64,000 nt of DNA from positions 310,001-374,000 of the forward strand of contig NZ_MTAZ01000004.1 of assembly GCF_002150785.1 (NCBI RefSeq), given 5' to 3'. Below are positions 48,455-58,411 of the stretch, one piece after another (within the stretch, counting starts at the first letter, position 1; each line of letters begins with the position of its first letter). The notes below the pieces were generated by a model. That model did not search any database, was not told the DNA's origin, and was given only the letters and a program-made list of their open reading frames with translations. Made by a program: the position numbers and the translations under genes. The DNA comes from Arenibacter amylolyticus. Its GTDB lineage: Bacteria; Bacteroidota; Bacteroidia; Flavobacteriales; Flavobacteriaceae.

Positions 48455-51382
48455 ATGGAATACGACTTTAAGAAAATTGAAGAAAAATGGCAAGGGTATT
48501 GGGCAGAAAACCAAACCTTTAAAGTAGAGAACAATTCTGAAAAGGAAAAGTTCTACGTGTTGGATATGTTTCCCTATCCTTCTGGAGCGGGATTGCATGT
48601 AGGCCATCCATTGGGGTATATTGCCAGTGATATTTATGCGCGTTATAAAAGGCATAAGGGATACAATGTTTTGCATCCTATGGGCTACGATTCTTTTGGC
48701 CTGCCAGCAGAACAATATGCTATACAGACCGGACAGCACCCTGCTATTACTACGGAAACCAATATTAATAGATATCGTGAGCAGTTAGATAAAATTGGGT
48801 TTTCTTTCGATTGGAGTCGGGAAGTGCGAACCTCCGACCCCAAGTACTACCAATGGACGCAGTGGATATTCATCCAACTCTTTAATTCTTGGTATGATAA
48901 GGAGGCCGACAAGGCTAGGGATATTGCCGATTTGATCGCTATCTTCCAAAAGGAGGGGAACTCAGCGGTTAATGCCGTTTGTGACGAGGATGTTGTCCCG
49001 TTTACTGCAGCAGCGTGGAATGCTTTCTCCGATAAGGAAAAGCAACAGGTGTTGCTACAATATAGATTAACCTATTTGGCAGAGACCGAGGTTAACTGGT
49101 GTCCGGCTTTAGGTACCGTGCTAGCCAACGATGAAATGGTGAACGGAGTTTCCGAACGTGGAGGCCATCCAGTAATCCGTAAGAAAATGACCCAATGGAG
49201 CATGCGCATCTCTGCCTATGCCCAGCGATTATTAGACGATCTGTCTATCTTAGATTGGCCGCAGCCATTAAAGGATGCCCAAACCAACTGGATTGGGAGG
49301 TCCGAGGGGGCTAGTGTAAGCTTTAAGGTGCTTCCCCAAAATAATACCATGGTAGCGGACGCAGAAATCCCTGTTTTTACTACCCGTCCCGATACCATCT
49401 TTGGGGTGAGCTTTATGACTTTGGCCCCGGAACACGATTTAGTATTAAAAATTACCACTCCAGAGCAAAAGGAGGAGGTAAAACAATATATTGAGGCTAC
49501 GGCAAAACGTAGCGAACGCGACCGTATGGCCGATGTAAAGACCATTACCGGAGCCTTTACGGGGGCCTATGCAGAGCATCCCTTTACCAAAGAACCCATT
49601 CCAATTTGGATTGGCGATTATGTATTGGCCGGTTATGGTACCGGGGCGGTAATGTCTGTTCCATGTGGAGATCAACGAGATCATGACTTCGCCAGACATT
49701 TCAACATTCCTATTCCTAATATTTTTGAGGGGGTGGATGTGAGCGAAGAGGCCTTTGCCGATAAGGAAAACACGGTTATTGCCAATTCCGATTTTCTGAA
49801 CGGAATGCCCTATAAAAAAGCGGTGAAACGCGTTATTCATGAATTGGAGCAACTGGGTCAGGGGAAAGGAAAAATAAATTATAGGCTACGCGATGCTGTA
49901 TTTAGCAGACAGCGGTATTGGGGCGAGCCTTTCCCGGTATATTACAAGGACGGATTGCCGCAAATGATTGCAGCAGAGCACCTTCCCATTGTGTTGCCCG
50001 AGGTAGAAAAGTACCTGCCAACCGAAACTGGAGAGCCTCCCTTGGGGAATGCTACCCATTGGGCGTGGGATGTGGAAGCCGCTGCGGTGGTTTCTAATAA
50101 GTCCATAGACCATAAAACGGTGTTCCCATTGGAACTGAATACCATGCCTGGATGGGCGGGGAGTTCGTTCTATTTTAACCGCTATATGGACCCTCACAAC
50201 ACCGAGGAGGTGTTCTCTAAGGAGGCTATGGACTATTGGCAGGGAGTAGACTTGTACATTGGTGGAAGCGAACACGCTACAGGACATTTGTTGTATTCTC
50301 GCTTTTGGCAAAAATTTCTTTTCGATAAGGGGTTGGTCCCTCAACCCGAATTCGCAAAAAAACTCATCAACCAGGGGATGATTACTGGTACAAGTGCCCT
50401 TGCAAAAAGGTTGCAATTTGAAGTAGAGGGGCGTCCTTTCTTTATTTTTGTGGATGTAGATGTATTAGAGGAATATCTTAAATCTCCTGATAAGTCGTCA
50501 GGAGATAGTCCAGTAGAGGAATTTGTTAAGAAATATGGGGATTTTGTGGTTCAGGATATCCACGCAGACGTAACCATGGTAGATTCCTCGGATCATTTAG
50601 ATGTTGACGCTTTTGTTGCATGGCAGCCAGAATATACCGACGTTACTTTTGTTAAGAATACCGATGGTAGTTTTAAGGTTTCCCGAGAGGTAGAGAAAAT
50701 GTCTAAATCCAAATATAATGTAGTAAGTCCAGATAGTATCTGTGAAGTATACGGAGCAGATTCCTTAAGGCTTTACGAGATGTTTTTAGGGCCATTGGAG
50801 CAATCCAAACCGTGGAATACCGCGGGGATAACGGGTGTTTATGGGTTTATGAAAAAGCTGTGGCGATTGTATCACGGTGGTGCCCAGGGAAGCTTCTTGG
50901 TTACTGAAGGAGCTCCAACGGCAGACAATCTAAAAACATTGCATAAGACCATTAAAAAAGTTGAGGAAGATATTGAGGGATTCTCTTTTAATACTTCCGT
51001 TGCCACTTTTATGATCTGTGTGAACGAATTGGCAACCCAAAAATGCAACAATAGGGAAGTGTTGGAGTCCTTGGCGATTTTGATTGCGCCCTACGCTCCT
51101 CATATAGCCGAGGAGCTTTGGAGTAGGTTGGGGCATAGCACATCTATTGCTACGGCACCTTTCCCAAAATTTCAGCCAGAATACCTGATTGAAAGTACTA
51201 AGGAGTATCCTATTTCATTTAATGGGAAAATGAGGTTTAAATTGGAGTTGCCGGTAGACCTTTCTAAAGAGGAAATAGAAAAGGCGGTTTTGGCAGATTC
51301 CAAAACTCAGGATCAATTGCAGGGTCGCGCCCCTAAAAAGGTGATTGTGGTTCCTGGGAAGATTGTAAATATCGTTGGCTAA
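48455..51382 (+). CDS. leuS: Leucyl-tRNA synthetase
   Basis: The 975-residue enzyme charges tRNA-Leu. It has the HIGH box as HVGH in MFPYPSGAGLHVGHPLGY (near 40-55), the editing domain (about 270-460, TRPDTIFGVSFMTLAPEHDL), the KMSKS loop (EKMSKSKYN near 746) and an anticodon-binding C-terminus. It is about 100 residues longer than the E. coli enzyme because of insertions near 150-200 (DKARDIADLIAIFQKEGN) and 640-740 before KMSKS. Both occur in Bacteroidetes relatives as far as I recall. It is monocistronic. Confidence 0.97.
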   Translation: MEYDFKKIEEKWQGYWAENQTFKVENNSEKEKFYVLDMFPYPSGAGLHVGHPLGYIASDIYARYKRHKGYNVLHPMGYDSFGLPAEQYAIQTGQHPAITTETNINRYREQLDKIGFSFDWSREVRTSDPKYYQWTQWIFIQLFNSWYDKEADKARDIADLIAIFQKEGNSAVNAVCDEDVVPFTAAAWNAFSDKEKQQVLLQYRLTYLAETEVNWCPALGTVLANDEMVNGVSERGGHPVIRKKMTQWSMRISAYAQRLLDDLSILDWPQPLKDAQTNWIGRSEGASVSFKVLPQNNTMVADAEIPVFTTRPDTIFGVSFMTLAPEHDLVLKITTPEQKEEVKQYIEATAKRSERDRMADVKTITGAFTGAYAEHPFTKEPIPIWIGDYVLAGYGTGAVMSVPCGDQRDHDFARHFNIPIPNIFEGVDVSEEAFADKENTVIANSDFLNGMPYKKAVKRVIHELEQLGQGKGKINYRLRDAVFSRQRYWGEPFPVYYKDGLPQMIAAEHLPIVLPEVEKYLPTETGEPPLGNATHWAWDVEAAAVVSNKSIDHKTVFPLELNTMPGWAGSSFYFNRYMDPHNTEEVFSKEAMDYWQGVDLYIGGSEHATGHLLYSRFWQKFLFDKGLVPQPEFAKKLINQGMITGTSALAKRLQFEVEGRPFFIFVDVDVLEEYLKSPDKSSGDSPVEEFVKKYGDFVVQDIHADVTMVDSSDHLDVDAFVAWQPEYTDVTFVKNTDGSFKVSREVEKMSKSKYNVVSPDSICEVYGADSLRLYEMFLGPLEQSKPWNTAGITGVYGFMKKLWRLYHGGAQGSFLVTEGAPTADNLKTLHKTIKKVEEDIEGFSFNTSVATFMICVNELATQKCNNREVLESLAILIAPYAPHIAEELWSRLGHSTSIATAPFPKFQPEYLIESTKEYPISFNGKMRFKLELPVDLSKEEIEKAVLADSKTQDQLQGRAPKKVIVVPGKIVNIVG

Positions 51383-51556
51383 CGAAGCTTAGGAAGCCAA
51401 TGAGAATGGTAGGAGTTAGACATTTTGGCAGAAATTGGCACTTAAGATCATTTCGGCAGATCCTTGGTGAATATGGCGGGGTTTTTGCTGTGGTTGAATT
51501 AGGATATCAGTGAGTGAATATTAGAACTATTTAAAAAACTAAAAAAGAATATAGAT

Positions 51557-52252
51557 ATGATGTTATATTATGTGTTGTTGGGAGCCATCGCTTTAGTGAG
51601 CTGGTTGGTAAGCAATAAGTTGAAAAGTAAATTTAAGCATTATTCCAAGGTGCATTTGCGCAATGGGATGAGCGGAGCGGAAATTGCAGAGAAAATGTTG
51701 GCAGACCATGGTATCAGGGATGTTAAGGTAATCTCTACACCTGGGATGCTTACAGATCATTACAATCCGGCCAATAAGACCGTAAACCTTAGTGAAGGGG
51801 TTTATAATCAGCGCAATGCTTCTGCTGCTGCGGTAGCTGCTCACGAAGTGGGGCATGCTGTACAGCACGCTACTGCTTATGAATGGCTTACTATGAGATC
51901 TAAACTGGTGCCTATAGTTAGTGTAACCTCGGGCATGTCTACTTGGGTAGTATTTGGAGGTATTATGCTTGGTGCCGCTGCAGGTGTGGGCTTAGGCTAC
52001 TGGGTTGCCGTAGCTGGACTGGTAATGATGGGATTTGCTACCTTGTTTAGCTTTATTACCCTGCCGGTGGAATACGATGCCAGTAACAGGGCTTTGGCTT
52101 GGTTAAAAAGTAAGAACATGGTAACACAGGAAGAATACAAAGGGTCCGAAGATGCTTTAAAATGGGCTGCTCGTACTTACTTAGTGGCTGCTATTGGTTC
52201 CTTGGCTACCTTGGTATATTGGGCTATGCAAGTCCTTGGTAGTAGGGATTAA
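51557..52252 (+). CDS. Zinc metallopeptidase, YugP family
   Basis: The 231-residue protein has an N-terminal membrane helix, the zinc site AAHEVGHAVQHA (near 94-105, HExxH), and two or three further helices (about 130-175 and 205-228). The YugP/DUF2268-like family is a membrane-bound peptidase of unknown substrate. Start and length are typical. It ends in a strong terminator and stands alone. Confidence 0.92.
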   Translation: MMLYYVLLGAIALVSWLVSNKLKSKFKHYSKVHLRNGMSGAEIAEKMLADHGIRDVKVISTPGMLTDHYNPANKTVNLSEGVYNQRNASAAAVAAHEVGHAVQHATAYEWLTMRSKLVPIVSVTSGMSTWVVFGGIMLGAAAGVGLGYWVAVAGLVMMGFATLFSFITLPVEYDASNRALAWLKSKNMVTQEEYKGSEDALKWAARTYLVAAIGSLATLVYWAMQVLGSRD

Positions 52253-52276
52253 GTAAGTGGTATTCAAATAAAGAAT

Positions 52277-52310
52277 AAAAAAAGGAGATGCATTTGCATC
52301 TCCTTTTTTT
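52277..52310 (+). terminator. Terminator after the zinc peptidase gene
   Basis: A 16-bp stem (A7-GGAGATGCA with TGCATCTCC-T7) with a 2-nt loop. It also serves the convergent ferritin gene on the minus strand. Confidence 0.88.
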
Positions 52311-52372
52311 TATGGTTGTATGTACCTGTTTTCACTGATATTGATGTGATAATAGGTTATTGGCAATCCACA

Positions 52373-52888
52373 CTATTCGTCTCTTTTAATGCGCTCGTCA
52401 ATAAATTTAAGCGCAATGCCGTCTCGTCCCATTACTTCAAAAAGGTCCAAGATGTCTCTTAGGGATTTTTCTTCTTCCATTTGTTCCTCAACAAACCACT
52501 GAAGGAAATTCTCCACAACAAAATCCTGATCTTTTCTGGCGGTTGCTAAAATTTTATGAATAGAGTTGGTTACCATTATCTCATGATCCAAAGCACTTTC
52601 AAAAACTTCCTCTAAATGGGAAAAATCATGATTGATGTTCTCTACGGTAGGGGAAATGGCGTTTCCTCCGCAATCCGTTATAAACTTGAATATTTTCATC
52701 ATGTGCTCCCTTTCCTCTTCTGCTTGATCATAGAAGAACTCGGCACTGTTTGTAAATGCATGCTGGTCGCACCAAGAAGCCATGGCCAAATAAGTGGCAG
52801 AGGCGTGGGCTTCCATTTTTATCTGATCGTTGAGCAGGTCCATAGTACTGACCTTAATACTCATTTGTTGTCTAGCTATATTTTTCAT
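52373..52888 (-). CDS. ftnA: Ferritin
   Basis: The 171-residue protein is a bacterial non-haem ferritin: LLNDQIKMEAHASATYLAMASWCDQ (ferroxidase Glu), FYDQAEEEREHMMKIFKFI (ExxH) and FLQWFVEEQMEEEKSLRDIL. It oxidises and stores iron in a 24-mer shell. A second ATG 24 bp downstream (MSIKVSTMDLLN) is an alternative start. No Fur site can be recognised with confidence in the 180-bp upstream region. Confidence 0.95.
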   Translation of the reverse strand: MKNIARQQMSIKVSTMDLLNDQIKMEAHASATYLAMASWCDQHAFTNSAEFFYDQAEEEREHMMKIFKFITDCGGNAISPTVENINHDFSHLEEVFESALDHEIMVTNSIHKILATARKDQDFVVENFLQWFVEEQMEEEKSLRDILDLFEVMGRDGIALKFIDERIKRDE

Positions 52889-53066
52889 TATCTCAAAGTT
52901 TAATAATTGTGTACTGGGTTCCCATGTAAATAGAGCGATATGTTGGGGCTTAAACCAACAATATCACTTCGGAATATCTTAGATTTATATAAAGATATTA
53001 AAAGTGTCTGTATTATAAGAATGGAGAGGCTTAAATATAATTGGACTTAGACTCAATAAAAATAGC

Positions 53067-53387
53067 CTAGGTGTAAGACAAGGTGCTTTCGGAAGAAATA
53101 CCCAAGAGTGCAAAGCCATTGCTTACTAAGCTTTTTAGGTCCAAGACCTCAAAAGTATTTAATAGGAATAAATGTTCCTTGTTACAGAGCATTAGCACTT
53201 CAAAGCCATGCTTGTTTAGGTCCGCATCAAAATGGGACTCAATGGATATGGCATTTACCTTCTGTCTTAATGCCAGTAGTTGGCAAAAAGATAGTTTAAC
53301 CACTTTTTGGCCAAAATCGATGTAGAAATATCTATCCGAATTGGATTGATATAAGGTGTAGAATTTGGATTGAAATAGTATGCTCAT
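53067..53387 (-). CDS. Small protein of unknown function
   Basis: The 106-residue protein MSILFQSKFYTLYQSNSDRYFYIDFGQKVVKLSFCQLLALRQKVNAI... has no signal peptide or membrane helix and two or three predicted strands and helices. It lies between ferritin and an Lrp-type regulator on the same strand, 40 bp after the latter. The sequence and spacing look like a real gene, and I recall similar short flavobacterial hypotheticals in this context, but I cannot name the family. Confidence 0.6.
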   Translation of the reverse strand: MSILFQSKFYTLYQSNSDRYFYIDFGQKVVKLSFCQLLALRQKVNAISIESHFDADLNKHGFEVLMLCNKEHLFLLNTFEVLDLKSLVSNGFALLGISSESTLSYT

Positions 53388-53426
53388 CGGGGCAAAATTA
53401 ATACTTATTTAGATTCAATCCAAACA

Positions 53427-53897
53427 TTAAATGCTGATTTGGCGATCAATTTGTTGGTTTAAGGATATAAAGGTTTCCGTCCTAGAGACCCCCTCTATTA
53501 TTTGAATTTCCTTATTTAATACATGCATTAAATGTTCGTTGTCCTTGCAAAGTACCTTAATTAAAATAGACCAGTTGCCCGTGGTATAATGACATTCCAA
53601 AACTTCTGGAATCTTCTCCAGTTCCTTTACTGCCTTGGGGTTGCTCATGGCCTTGTCTAGGTAGATACCGATATAAGCCATGGTGGTATAACCCAAGACC
53701 TTGGGATTAATAATAAATTTAGAACCTGCAATTAGGCCAGACGCTTCTAGCTTTCTAAGTCGTTGATGGATGGCTGCCCCAGAAATACCAATCTTCCTGG
53801 CTATTTCCAATATGGGCTTCCTAGCATCCTCCATTAGGAATCTTAGAATCTCTTTGTCTATTCCGTCTATTTTAACACTTTCGTTAGGTGATTTCAT
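53427..53897 (-). CDS. Lrp/AsnC family transcriptional regulator
   Basis: The 156-residue protein has an N-terminal winged HTH (IDGIDKEILRFLMEDARKPILEIARKIGISGAAIHQRLRKLEASGLI) and a C-terminal RAM domain (TMAYIGIYLD, VLECHYTTGNWSILIKVLCKDNEHLMHVLN, GVSRTETFISL). Such proteins sense amino acids. It precedes a saccharopine dehydrogenase-like gene by its position only (186 bp, same strand, opposite order), so lysine control is a guess. Confidence 0.94.
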   Translation of the reverse strand: MKSPNESVKIDGIDKEILRFLMEDARKPILEIARKIGISGAAIHQRLRKLEASGLIAGSKFIINPKVLGYTTMAYIGIYLDKAMSNPKAVKELEKIPEVLECHYTTGNWSILIKVLCKDNEHLMHVLNKEIQIIEGVSRTETFISLNQQIDRQISI

Positions 53898-54082
53898 TGG
53901 TAGCCTTCATGATTCAGGATAAAGGTATTAAAAATCCTTTCAGTTTGTAACACCCCGGATGGTGTATATCTGGGTGCATTTATTTCAGAACGGATGTACC
54001 CATCCATGCAGTGCTAAAGTATCGTTCAGCTAAAACAGGAACCTATTGAATTTTGTAAATGACTTTGCTAGTGCAAGCTGTT

Positions 54083-55447
54083 TTATAGATGAGGATTATA
54101 GCCAAGATAAGGAACCTTCTGCTCCTTAAACTGAATCCCATAATGCTCCAGTTCTTTTAAAATTGGCTCGTACACCTCCTTAGCTATAGGTATCTGTACC
54201 CCTGGAATGGTAATTTTTTTGTTCAGGATAAACAGGGCGGCAATGGCTACAGGTAATCCCACGGTCTTGGCCATGGCGGTATGTACTCTGTCTTCCCCTA
54301 AAACCACCATGTTGGTGTCTATTTGCTCTTTCTTTCCGTTAAGCAGGTAGCCAAACTTATGGTACATCACAATCATGTCCTTGTCTTGGTCTCCTAGGGT
54401 CCAGCTTTCCTCTAAAATTTGTTGAAGGATTTGGGCAGGAGTGGCATTTTTTAGGGTAATCTTTTTTTCATCATCAAATAAGTTGAGCTCTAGGAGCTTC
54501 TCCCACATAATGTCGTCCTGATCTATTTTTAAATAGTGTCGCATCTTTAGTTCTACGCTATCGGTTGGGGAGTAGGAGAGGAATAGGTTAACAAATTCCC
54601 TATAAGACATCCCTTCCGAGTTTTTTATGGTATAACTATCATCGGTCATGCCCATTTGTACAAACATGTTCCAAGCCTTGGAAAATCCCACCCTTCTCAT
54701 GGTTCCTCTGTATAGGGTAAGAACATCGTCTAAGCCGTACGTTCCCCTGTATTTTAGGGAGTCCCTATTGGCGTAGGCCTCAAACTTCCCGTATCCCTCT
54801 ATATCCATAAATTCCGTTCGCCTAAATAATTTGTGATAGGGAATGTATTTATAGGTGCCCTCCTGCAAAAATTTTGCGGCACCCCCTTGCCCAGCTAAAA
54901 CAACGTTTCTGGGGTTCCAGGTAAATTTATAATTCCACAGGTTGTTGTCGCTCTCAGGTGCTACAAGTCCACCAGTAAATGATTCGAATAATAATATTTT
55001 GCCGCCCCTGCACCTTATTTTGTCTATAGACTGCATGGCGCTCATGTGATCTATTCCGGGGTCTACCCCTATTTCATTCATAAATACCAGTCCCCGCTCT
55101 TTAACCTGTGCGTCCAAGGCTTGCACCTCATCGCTAACATACGAGGCGGTGACTAGGTGTTTTCTATGCGTTAAACAATCTTTAGCTACAATAATATGCA
55201 GACGTGCGGGCAACATGGAGATAACGAGGTCGCAGTTTTTAATAGTGTTGCTCCTTTCCGTAGCATCAAAGATGTCTAACTTTAAAGTGTTGACGGCCTT
55301 ATGATTTTTTACATTGTCCGGTAACCCTTCCGGATTTAAATCGCAAATGGTAAGGTGAAGCTTTTCCTCTTCCGATTTAGCTATTAAATAATCTAGTAGG
55401 TAGGAGGTAGATTTTCCAGCGCCAAGGATCACTATTTTTCGCAACAT
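54083..55447 (-). CDS. Saccharopine dehydrogenase family protein
   Basis: The 454-residue protein starts MLRKIVILGAGKSTSYLLDYLI (Rossmann GAGKS), followed by VISMLPARLHIIVAKDCLTHRKHLVTASYVSDE and NEIGVDPGIDHMSAMQSIDKI, which match the LYS9/Sacchrp_dh type. It interconverts saccharopine and glutamate plus 2-aminoadipate semialdehyde, or acts on a related imino acid. No partner lysine-ketoglutarate reductase is in the window. It is divergent from the DUF423 gene. Confidence 0.92.
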   Translation of the reverse strand: MLRKIVILGAGKSTSYLLDYLIAKSEEEKLHLTICDLNPEGLPDNVKNHKAVNTLKLDIFDATERSNTIKNCDLVISMLPARLHIIVAKDCLTHRKHLVTASYVSDEVQALDAQVKERGLVFMNEIGVDPGIDHMSAMQSIDKIRCRGGKILLFESFTGGLVAPESDNNLWNYKFTWNPRNVVLAGQGGAAKFLQEGTYKYIPYHKLFRRTEFMDIEGYGKFEAYANRDSLKYRGTYGLDDVLTLYRGTMRRVGFSKAWNMFVQMGMTDDSYTIKNSEGMSYREFVNLFLSYSPTDSVELKMRHYLKIDQDDIMWEKLLELNLFDDEKKITLKNATPAQILQQILEESWTLGDQDKDMIVMYHKFGYLLNGKKEQIDTNMVVLGEDRVHTAMAKTVGLPVAIAALFILNKKITIPGVQIPIAKEVYEPILKELEHYGIQFKEQKVPYLGYNPHL

Positions 55448-55494
55448 GTGTAGTTTTATGTTCTGATTAGACAGATACTAAGGTATCAAAATGT

Positions 55495-55502
55495 TATATT
55501 TG
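55495..55502 (+). promoter_or_regulatory. -7 box of the DUF423 gene
   Basis: TATATTTG matches TAnnTTTG and lies 24 bp before the start codon. No -33 TTG is visible. Confidence 0.5.
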
Positions 55503-55525
55503 TAAAAAATAAGAGAGCACAAGTT

Positions 55526-55930
55526 ATGAACAAAACAATTTTGGGAGCTGGCGTATTTTTCGGTGCCACGGCCGTATTGCTTGGTGCCTTTGGGGCCCAT
55601 GGATTGGGTAACATCGTGGGGCCCAAGGCGGTAGAGTCTTTCGAGACCGGGGTTCAATACCAAATGTATCATGCCTTTTTTCTAATGATTTTAAGTGGAT
55701 TAAAACCTATTTCAGAAAAACAGAAAAAAACAATCTCATATTTTATTATTTTAGGGATTATATGCTTTTCTTTCTCCATATACCTGTTGGCACTCAATGA
55801 GCTAAGCGGTTTCGATTTTACGCGGATAGCATTGGTTACCCCTTTTGGGGGCCTACTGATCTTGGTAGGTTGGGTACTCTTGGGAGTGGGAATTCTGAAA
55901 AAAACACAGCAATCTATACCTAATAATTAA
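55526..55930 (+). CDS. DUF423 membrane protein
   Basis: The 134-residue protein has four membrane helices and the family motif LLGAFGAHGL near residue 19 and VQYQMYHAFFLM near 43. The YgdD/DUF423 family is widespread and of unknown function. It precedes pckA by 45 bp; both could be read from the -7 box at 55495, but pckA probably has its own promoter. Confidence 0.92.
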   Translation: MNKTILGAGVFFGATAVLLGAFGAHGLGNIVGPKAVESFETGVQYQMYHAFFLMILSGLKPISEKQKKTISYFIILGIICFSFSIYLLALNELSGFDFTRIALVTPFGGLLILVGWVLLGVGILKKTQQSIPNN

Positions 55931-55974
55931 TACATAATTTATACTTTATTATAGCTAATTAAAACCCAGTTATT

Positions 55975-57582
55975 ATGGCTTCAACTACGAAATCGATTTC
56001 GTTAAAAGAGTATGGTTTAAAAAACTGTAGTATCCATTATCAATTGCCTCCATCAGAATTACATCGGATAACCGTGGAAAAGGGAATGGGGGTAACCTCT
56101 TCTACTGGCGCCCTAGCGGTAAATACGGGCGAGTTTACCGGTAGATCTCCCCAGGATAGGTTTATCGTAAGGGATTCTATTACCGAAGATGAGGTGTGGT
56201 GGGGAAATGTGAATATCCCATTTGAAAGCGATAAATTTGATGCGCTTTACAACAAGGTGATAACATACCTAGACACCAAAGAAATCTTTGTAAGGGATTG
56301 TTTTGCCTGTGCAGACGATGATTATAGAATGAATATTAGGGTGATTAATGAGTATCCTTGGTCTAATATGTTCGCCTATAATATGTTTATAAGACCGACC
56401 AAGGATGAATTGGTGGGTTTTGAAGCCGAATGGACGGTAATCAACGCTCCTGGGTTTATGGCAAATAGTGAGGTGGATGGGACTAGGCAACACAATTTTG
56501 CGATCTTAAATTTTACCAGAAAAATTGCCCTTATCGGCGGAACTGGCTATACAGGGGAAATAAAGAAGGGGATTTTCTCTGCTCTAAACTTCATTTTACC
56601 TGTCTACAAAGACTGCCTTCCTATGCACTGCTCCGCAAACGTGGGAGACGATGGGGATACGGCTATTTTCTTTGGCCTTTCCGGGACGGGAAAGACTACT
56701 TTATCTGCTGATCCGGAAAGGAAATTGATTGGGGATGATGAACATGGTTGGACCAAAGAGAATACCGTGTTTAATTTTGAAGGTGGATGTTATGCAAAGG
56801 CCATTAATCTCTGCCAGGAAAACGAACCGGAGATCTTTGGGGCCATTAAAAAAGGAGCGCTTTTAGAAAATGTTATCCTGGATGCCAATGGGGTGGTAGA
56901 TTATGAGGATGTTTCCATAACGCAAAACACTAGGGTAAGCTATCCTATTTATAATATTGATAATATACAGGTGCCTTCCATTGGTAAAAACCCCAAGAAT
57001 ATTTTTTTCTTAACGGCCGATGCTTTTGGGGTGCTGCCTCCAATTTCTAAACTGACCCCGAGTCAGGCTGCCTATCATTTCATTTCTGGATATACTGCCA
57101 AAGTAGCGGGTACCGAAGCGGGAGTGGTAGAGCCTGTGCCCAATTTTTCAGCTTGTTTTGGAGCGCCCTTTATGCCCTTGCATCCTACAAAATATGCCGA
57201 GATGCTTAGCGCTAAAATGAAAGAAGCGGGAGTTAATGTATGGCTGGTAAATACAGGATGGACCGGAGGGCCTTATGGAGTTGGAACCCGTATGAAGCTA
57301 AAATATACTAGGGCAATGATCCGTGCGGTACTAAATGGGGATTTGGGGTTGTACAGTTATGACAAGTACCATATCCATTCCGTATTTGGAGTGGCGCAGC
57401 CTAGGGAATGTCCAGGAGTGCCTAGCAGTGTCCTTAGTCCTCGGGCAACCTGGAACAATGATGAGGCCTATTATAAAACAGCTTTTAAATTGACCAATGC
57501 CTTTAGGGAAAACTTTAAAAAGTTTGAGGCCTATGCCAATGAGGAAATAAGACGGGGAGGGCCACAACGGTACTCTTTCTAA
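55975..57582 (+). CDS. pckA: Phosphoenolpyruvate carboxykinase (ATP)
   Basis: The 535-residue enzyme converts oxaloacetate and ATP to phosphoenolpyruvate, the entry to gluconeogenesis. Visible are TGEFTGRSPQDRFIVRD, the P-loop FGLSGTGKTTLS (kinase-1a), LIGDDEHGW (metal site) and the C-terminal NTGWTGGPYGVGTRMKLKYTRAMI. It is the ATP-dependent type. It is monocistronic with a strong terminator. Confidence 0.98.
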   Translation: MASTTKSISLKEYGLKNCSIHYQLPPSELHRITVEKGMGVTSSTGALAVNTGEFTGRSPQDRFIVRDSITEDEVWWGNVNIPFESDKFDALYNKVITYLDTKEIFVRDCFACADDDYRMNIRVINEYPWSNMFAYNMFIRPTKDELVGFEAEWTVINAPGFMANSEVDGTRQHNFAILNFTRKIALIGGTGYTGEIKKGIFSALNFILPVYKDCLPMHCSANVGDDGDTAIFFGLSGTGKTTLSADPERKLIGDDEHGWTKENTVFNFEGGCYAKAINLCQENEPEIFGAIKKGALLENVILDANGVVDYEDVSITQNTRVSYPIYNIDNIQVPSIGKNPKNIFFLTADAFGVLPPISKLTPSQAAYHFISGYTAKVAGTEAGVVEPVPNFSACFGAPFMPLHPTKYAEMLSAKMKEAGVNVWLVNTGWTGGPYGVGTRMKLKYTRAMIRAVLNGDLGLYSYDKYHIHSVFGVAQPRECPGVPSSVLSPRATWNNDEAYYKTAFKLTNAFRENFKKFEAYANEEIRRGGPQRYSF

Positions 57583-57585
57583 TAC

Positions 57586-57614
57586 AAAAAACCCGAGGTT
57601 TCCCTCGGGTTTTT
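57586..57614 (+). terminator. Terminator of pckA
   Basis: Stem CCCGAGG/CCTCGGG (57592-57598 with 57603-57609), loop TTTC, with A6 before and T5 after. Confidence 0.9.
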
Positions 57615-57658
57615 ATTTTTATTAAGTAGTTGTTTCTAAAATTCCCAGTGATGGGAAA

Positions 57659-58411
57659 TTAGGATTGCTTTTTGTTTGCTGTAGAAATATACTTTTGAAG
57701 CGCCATGGTCATGGACGGGGTTTCGGGAGTAGGTGCTTTAATATCTATCCTTAAACCTGCTTCGGTGGCAGCTTTCACAGTAGAGTTGCCAAACACGGCA
57801 ATTCTAGTATTGTTCTGTTCAAAATCCGGGAAGTTCTTTAAAAGAGATTCTATACCAGATGGGCTAAAGAAAACCAATACATCATAGTATACATTTCTAA
57901 GATCTGAAAGATCGCTGATTACCGTTTTGTAAAAAATACCTCTAGTCCAATCTATTCCCAAACTATCCAAAGTTTCCGGTACAATTGGTTTTAATACGTC
58001 AGAGGAGGGTAAAAGAAATTTCTCGTCCTTATACTTCTTAAGTAAAGGAGTGAGATCTAGGAAATTCATTTTTCCAACATAAATTTTACGCTTCCTGTAT
58101 ACGACATATTTTTGAAGATAGTAGGCAACAGCCTCGGACTGACAGAAATACTTCATAGAGTCCGGCACCTTAAACCTCATCTCATCGGCAATCCTAAAAA
58201 AATGGTCAACAGCATTTCTGCTGGTAAGAATAATCGCAGTAAAATTATTTAAATCAATCTTTTGCTGCCTTACCATTTTAGCATTTACTCCTTCTACATG
58301 TATAAACGGTCTAAAGTCTACCTTTACTTTTTCCTTATCTATAAGCCTAGAGTAAGGGGAGTTTTCCTTCTTGGGTTCTGGCTGCGAAACCAATATTGTT
58401 TTTACTTTCAT
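57659..58411 (-). CDS. hemD: Uroporphyrinogen-III synthase
   Basis: The 250-residue protein starts MKVKTILVSQPEP at 58411, where ATGA overlaps the DUF4271 stop by 4 bp; a longer upstream frame is just read-through. It has the weakly conserved HemD pattern: two alpha/beta lobes, FTAIILTSRNAVDHFF near 80, FLLPSSDVLKPIVPETL and YDVLVFFSPSGIESLL with the family's S-P-S-G motif. It closes hydroxymethylbilane to uroporphyrinogen III. Other haem genes are not in the window. Confidence 0.85.
   Translation of the reverse strand: MKVKTILVSQPEPKKENSPYSRLIDKEKVKVDFRPFIHVEGVNAKMVRQQKIDLNNFTAIILTSRNAVDHFFRIADEMRFKVPDSMKYFCQSEAVAYYLQKYVVYRKRKIYVGKMNFLDLTPLLKKYKDEKFLLPSSDVLKPIVPETLDSLGIDWTRGIFYKTVISDLSDLRNVYYDVLVFFSPSGIESLLKNFPDFEQNNTRIAVFGNSTVKAATEAGLRIDIKAPTPETPSMTMALQKYISTANKKQS

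Noticed and set aside
48422-50416. Several minus-strand frames of 67-176 codons within leuS
   Set aside because: They lie entirely inside the leucyl-tRNA synthetase gene and show no protein-like features of their own.
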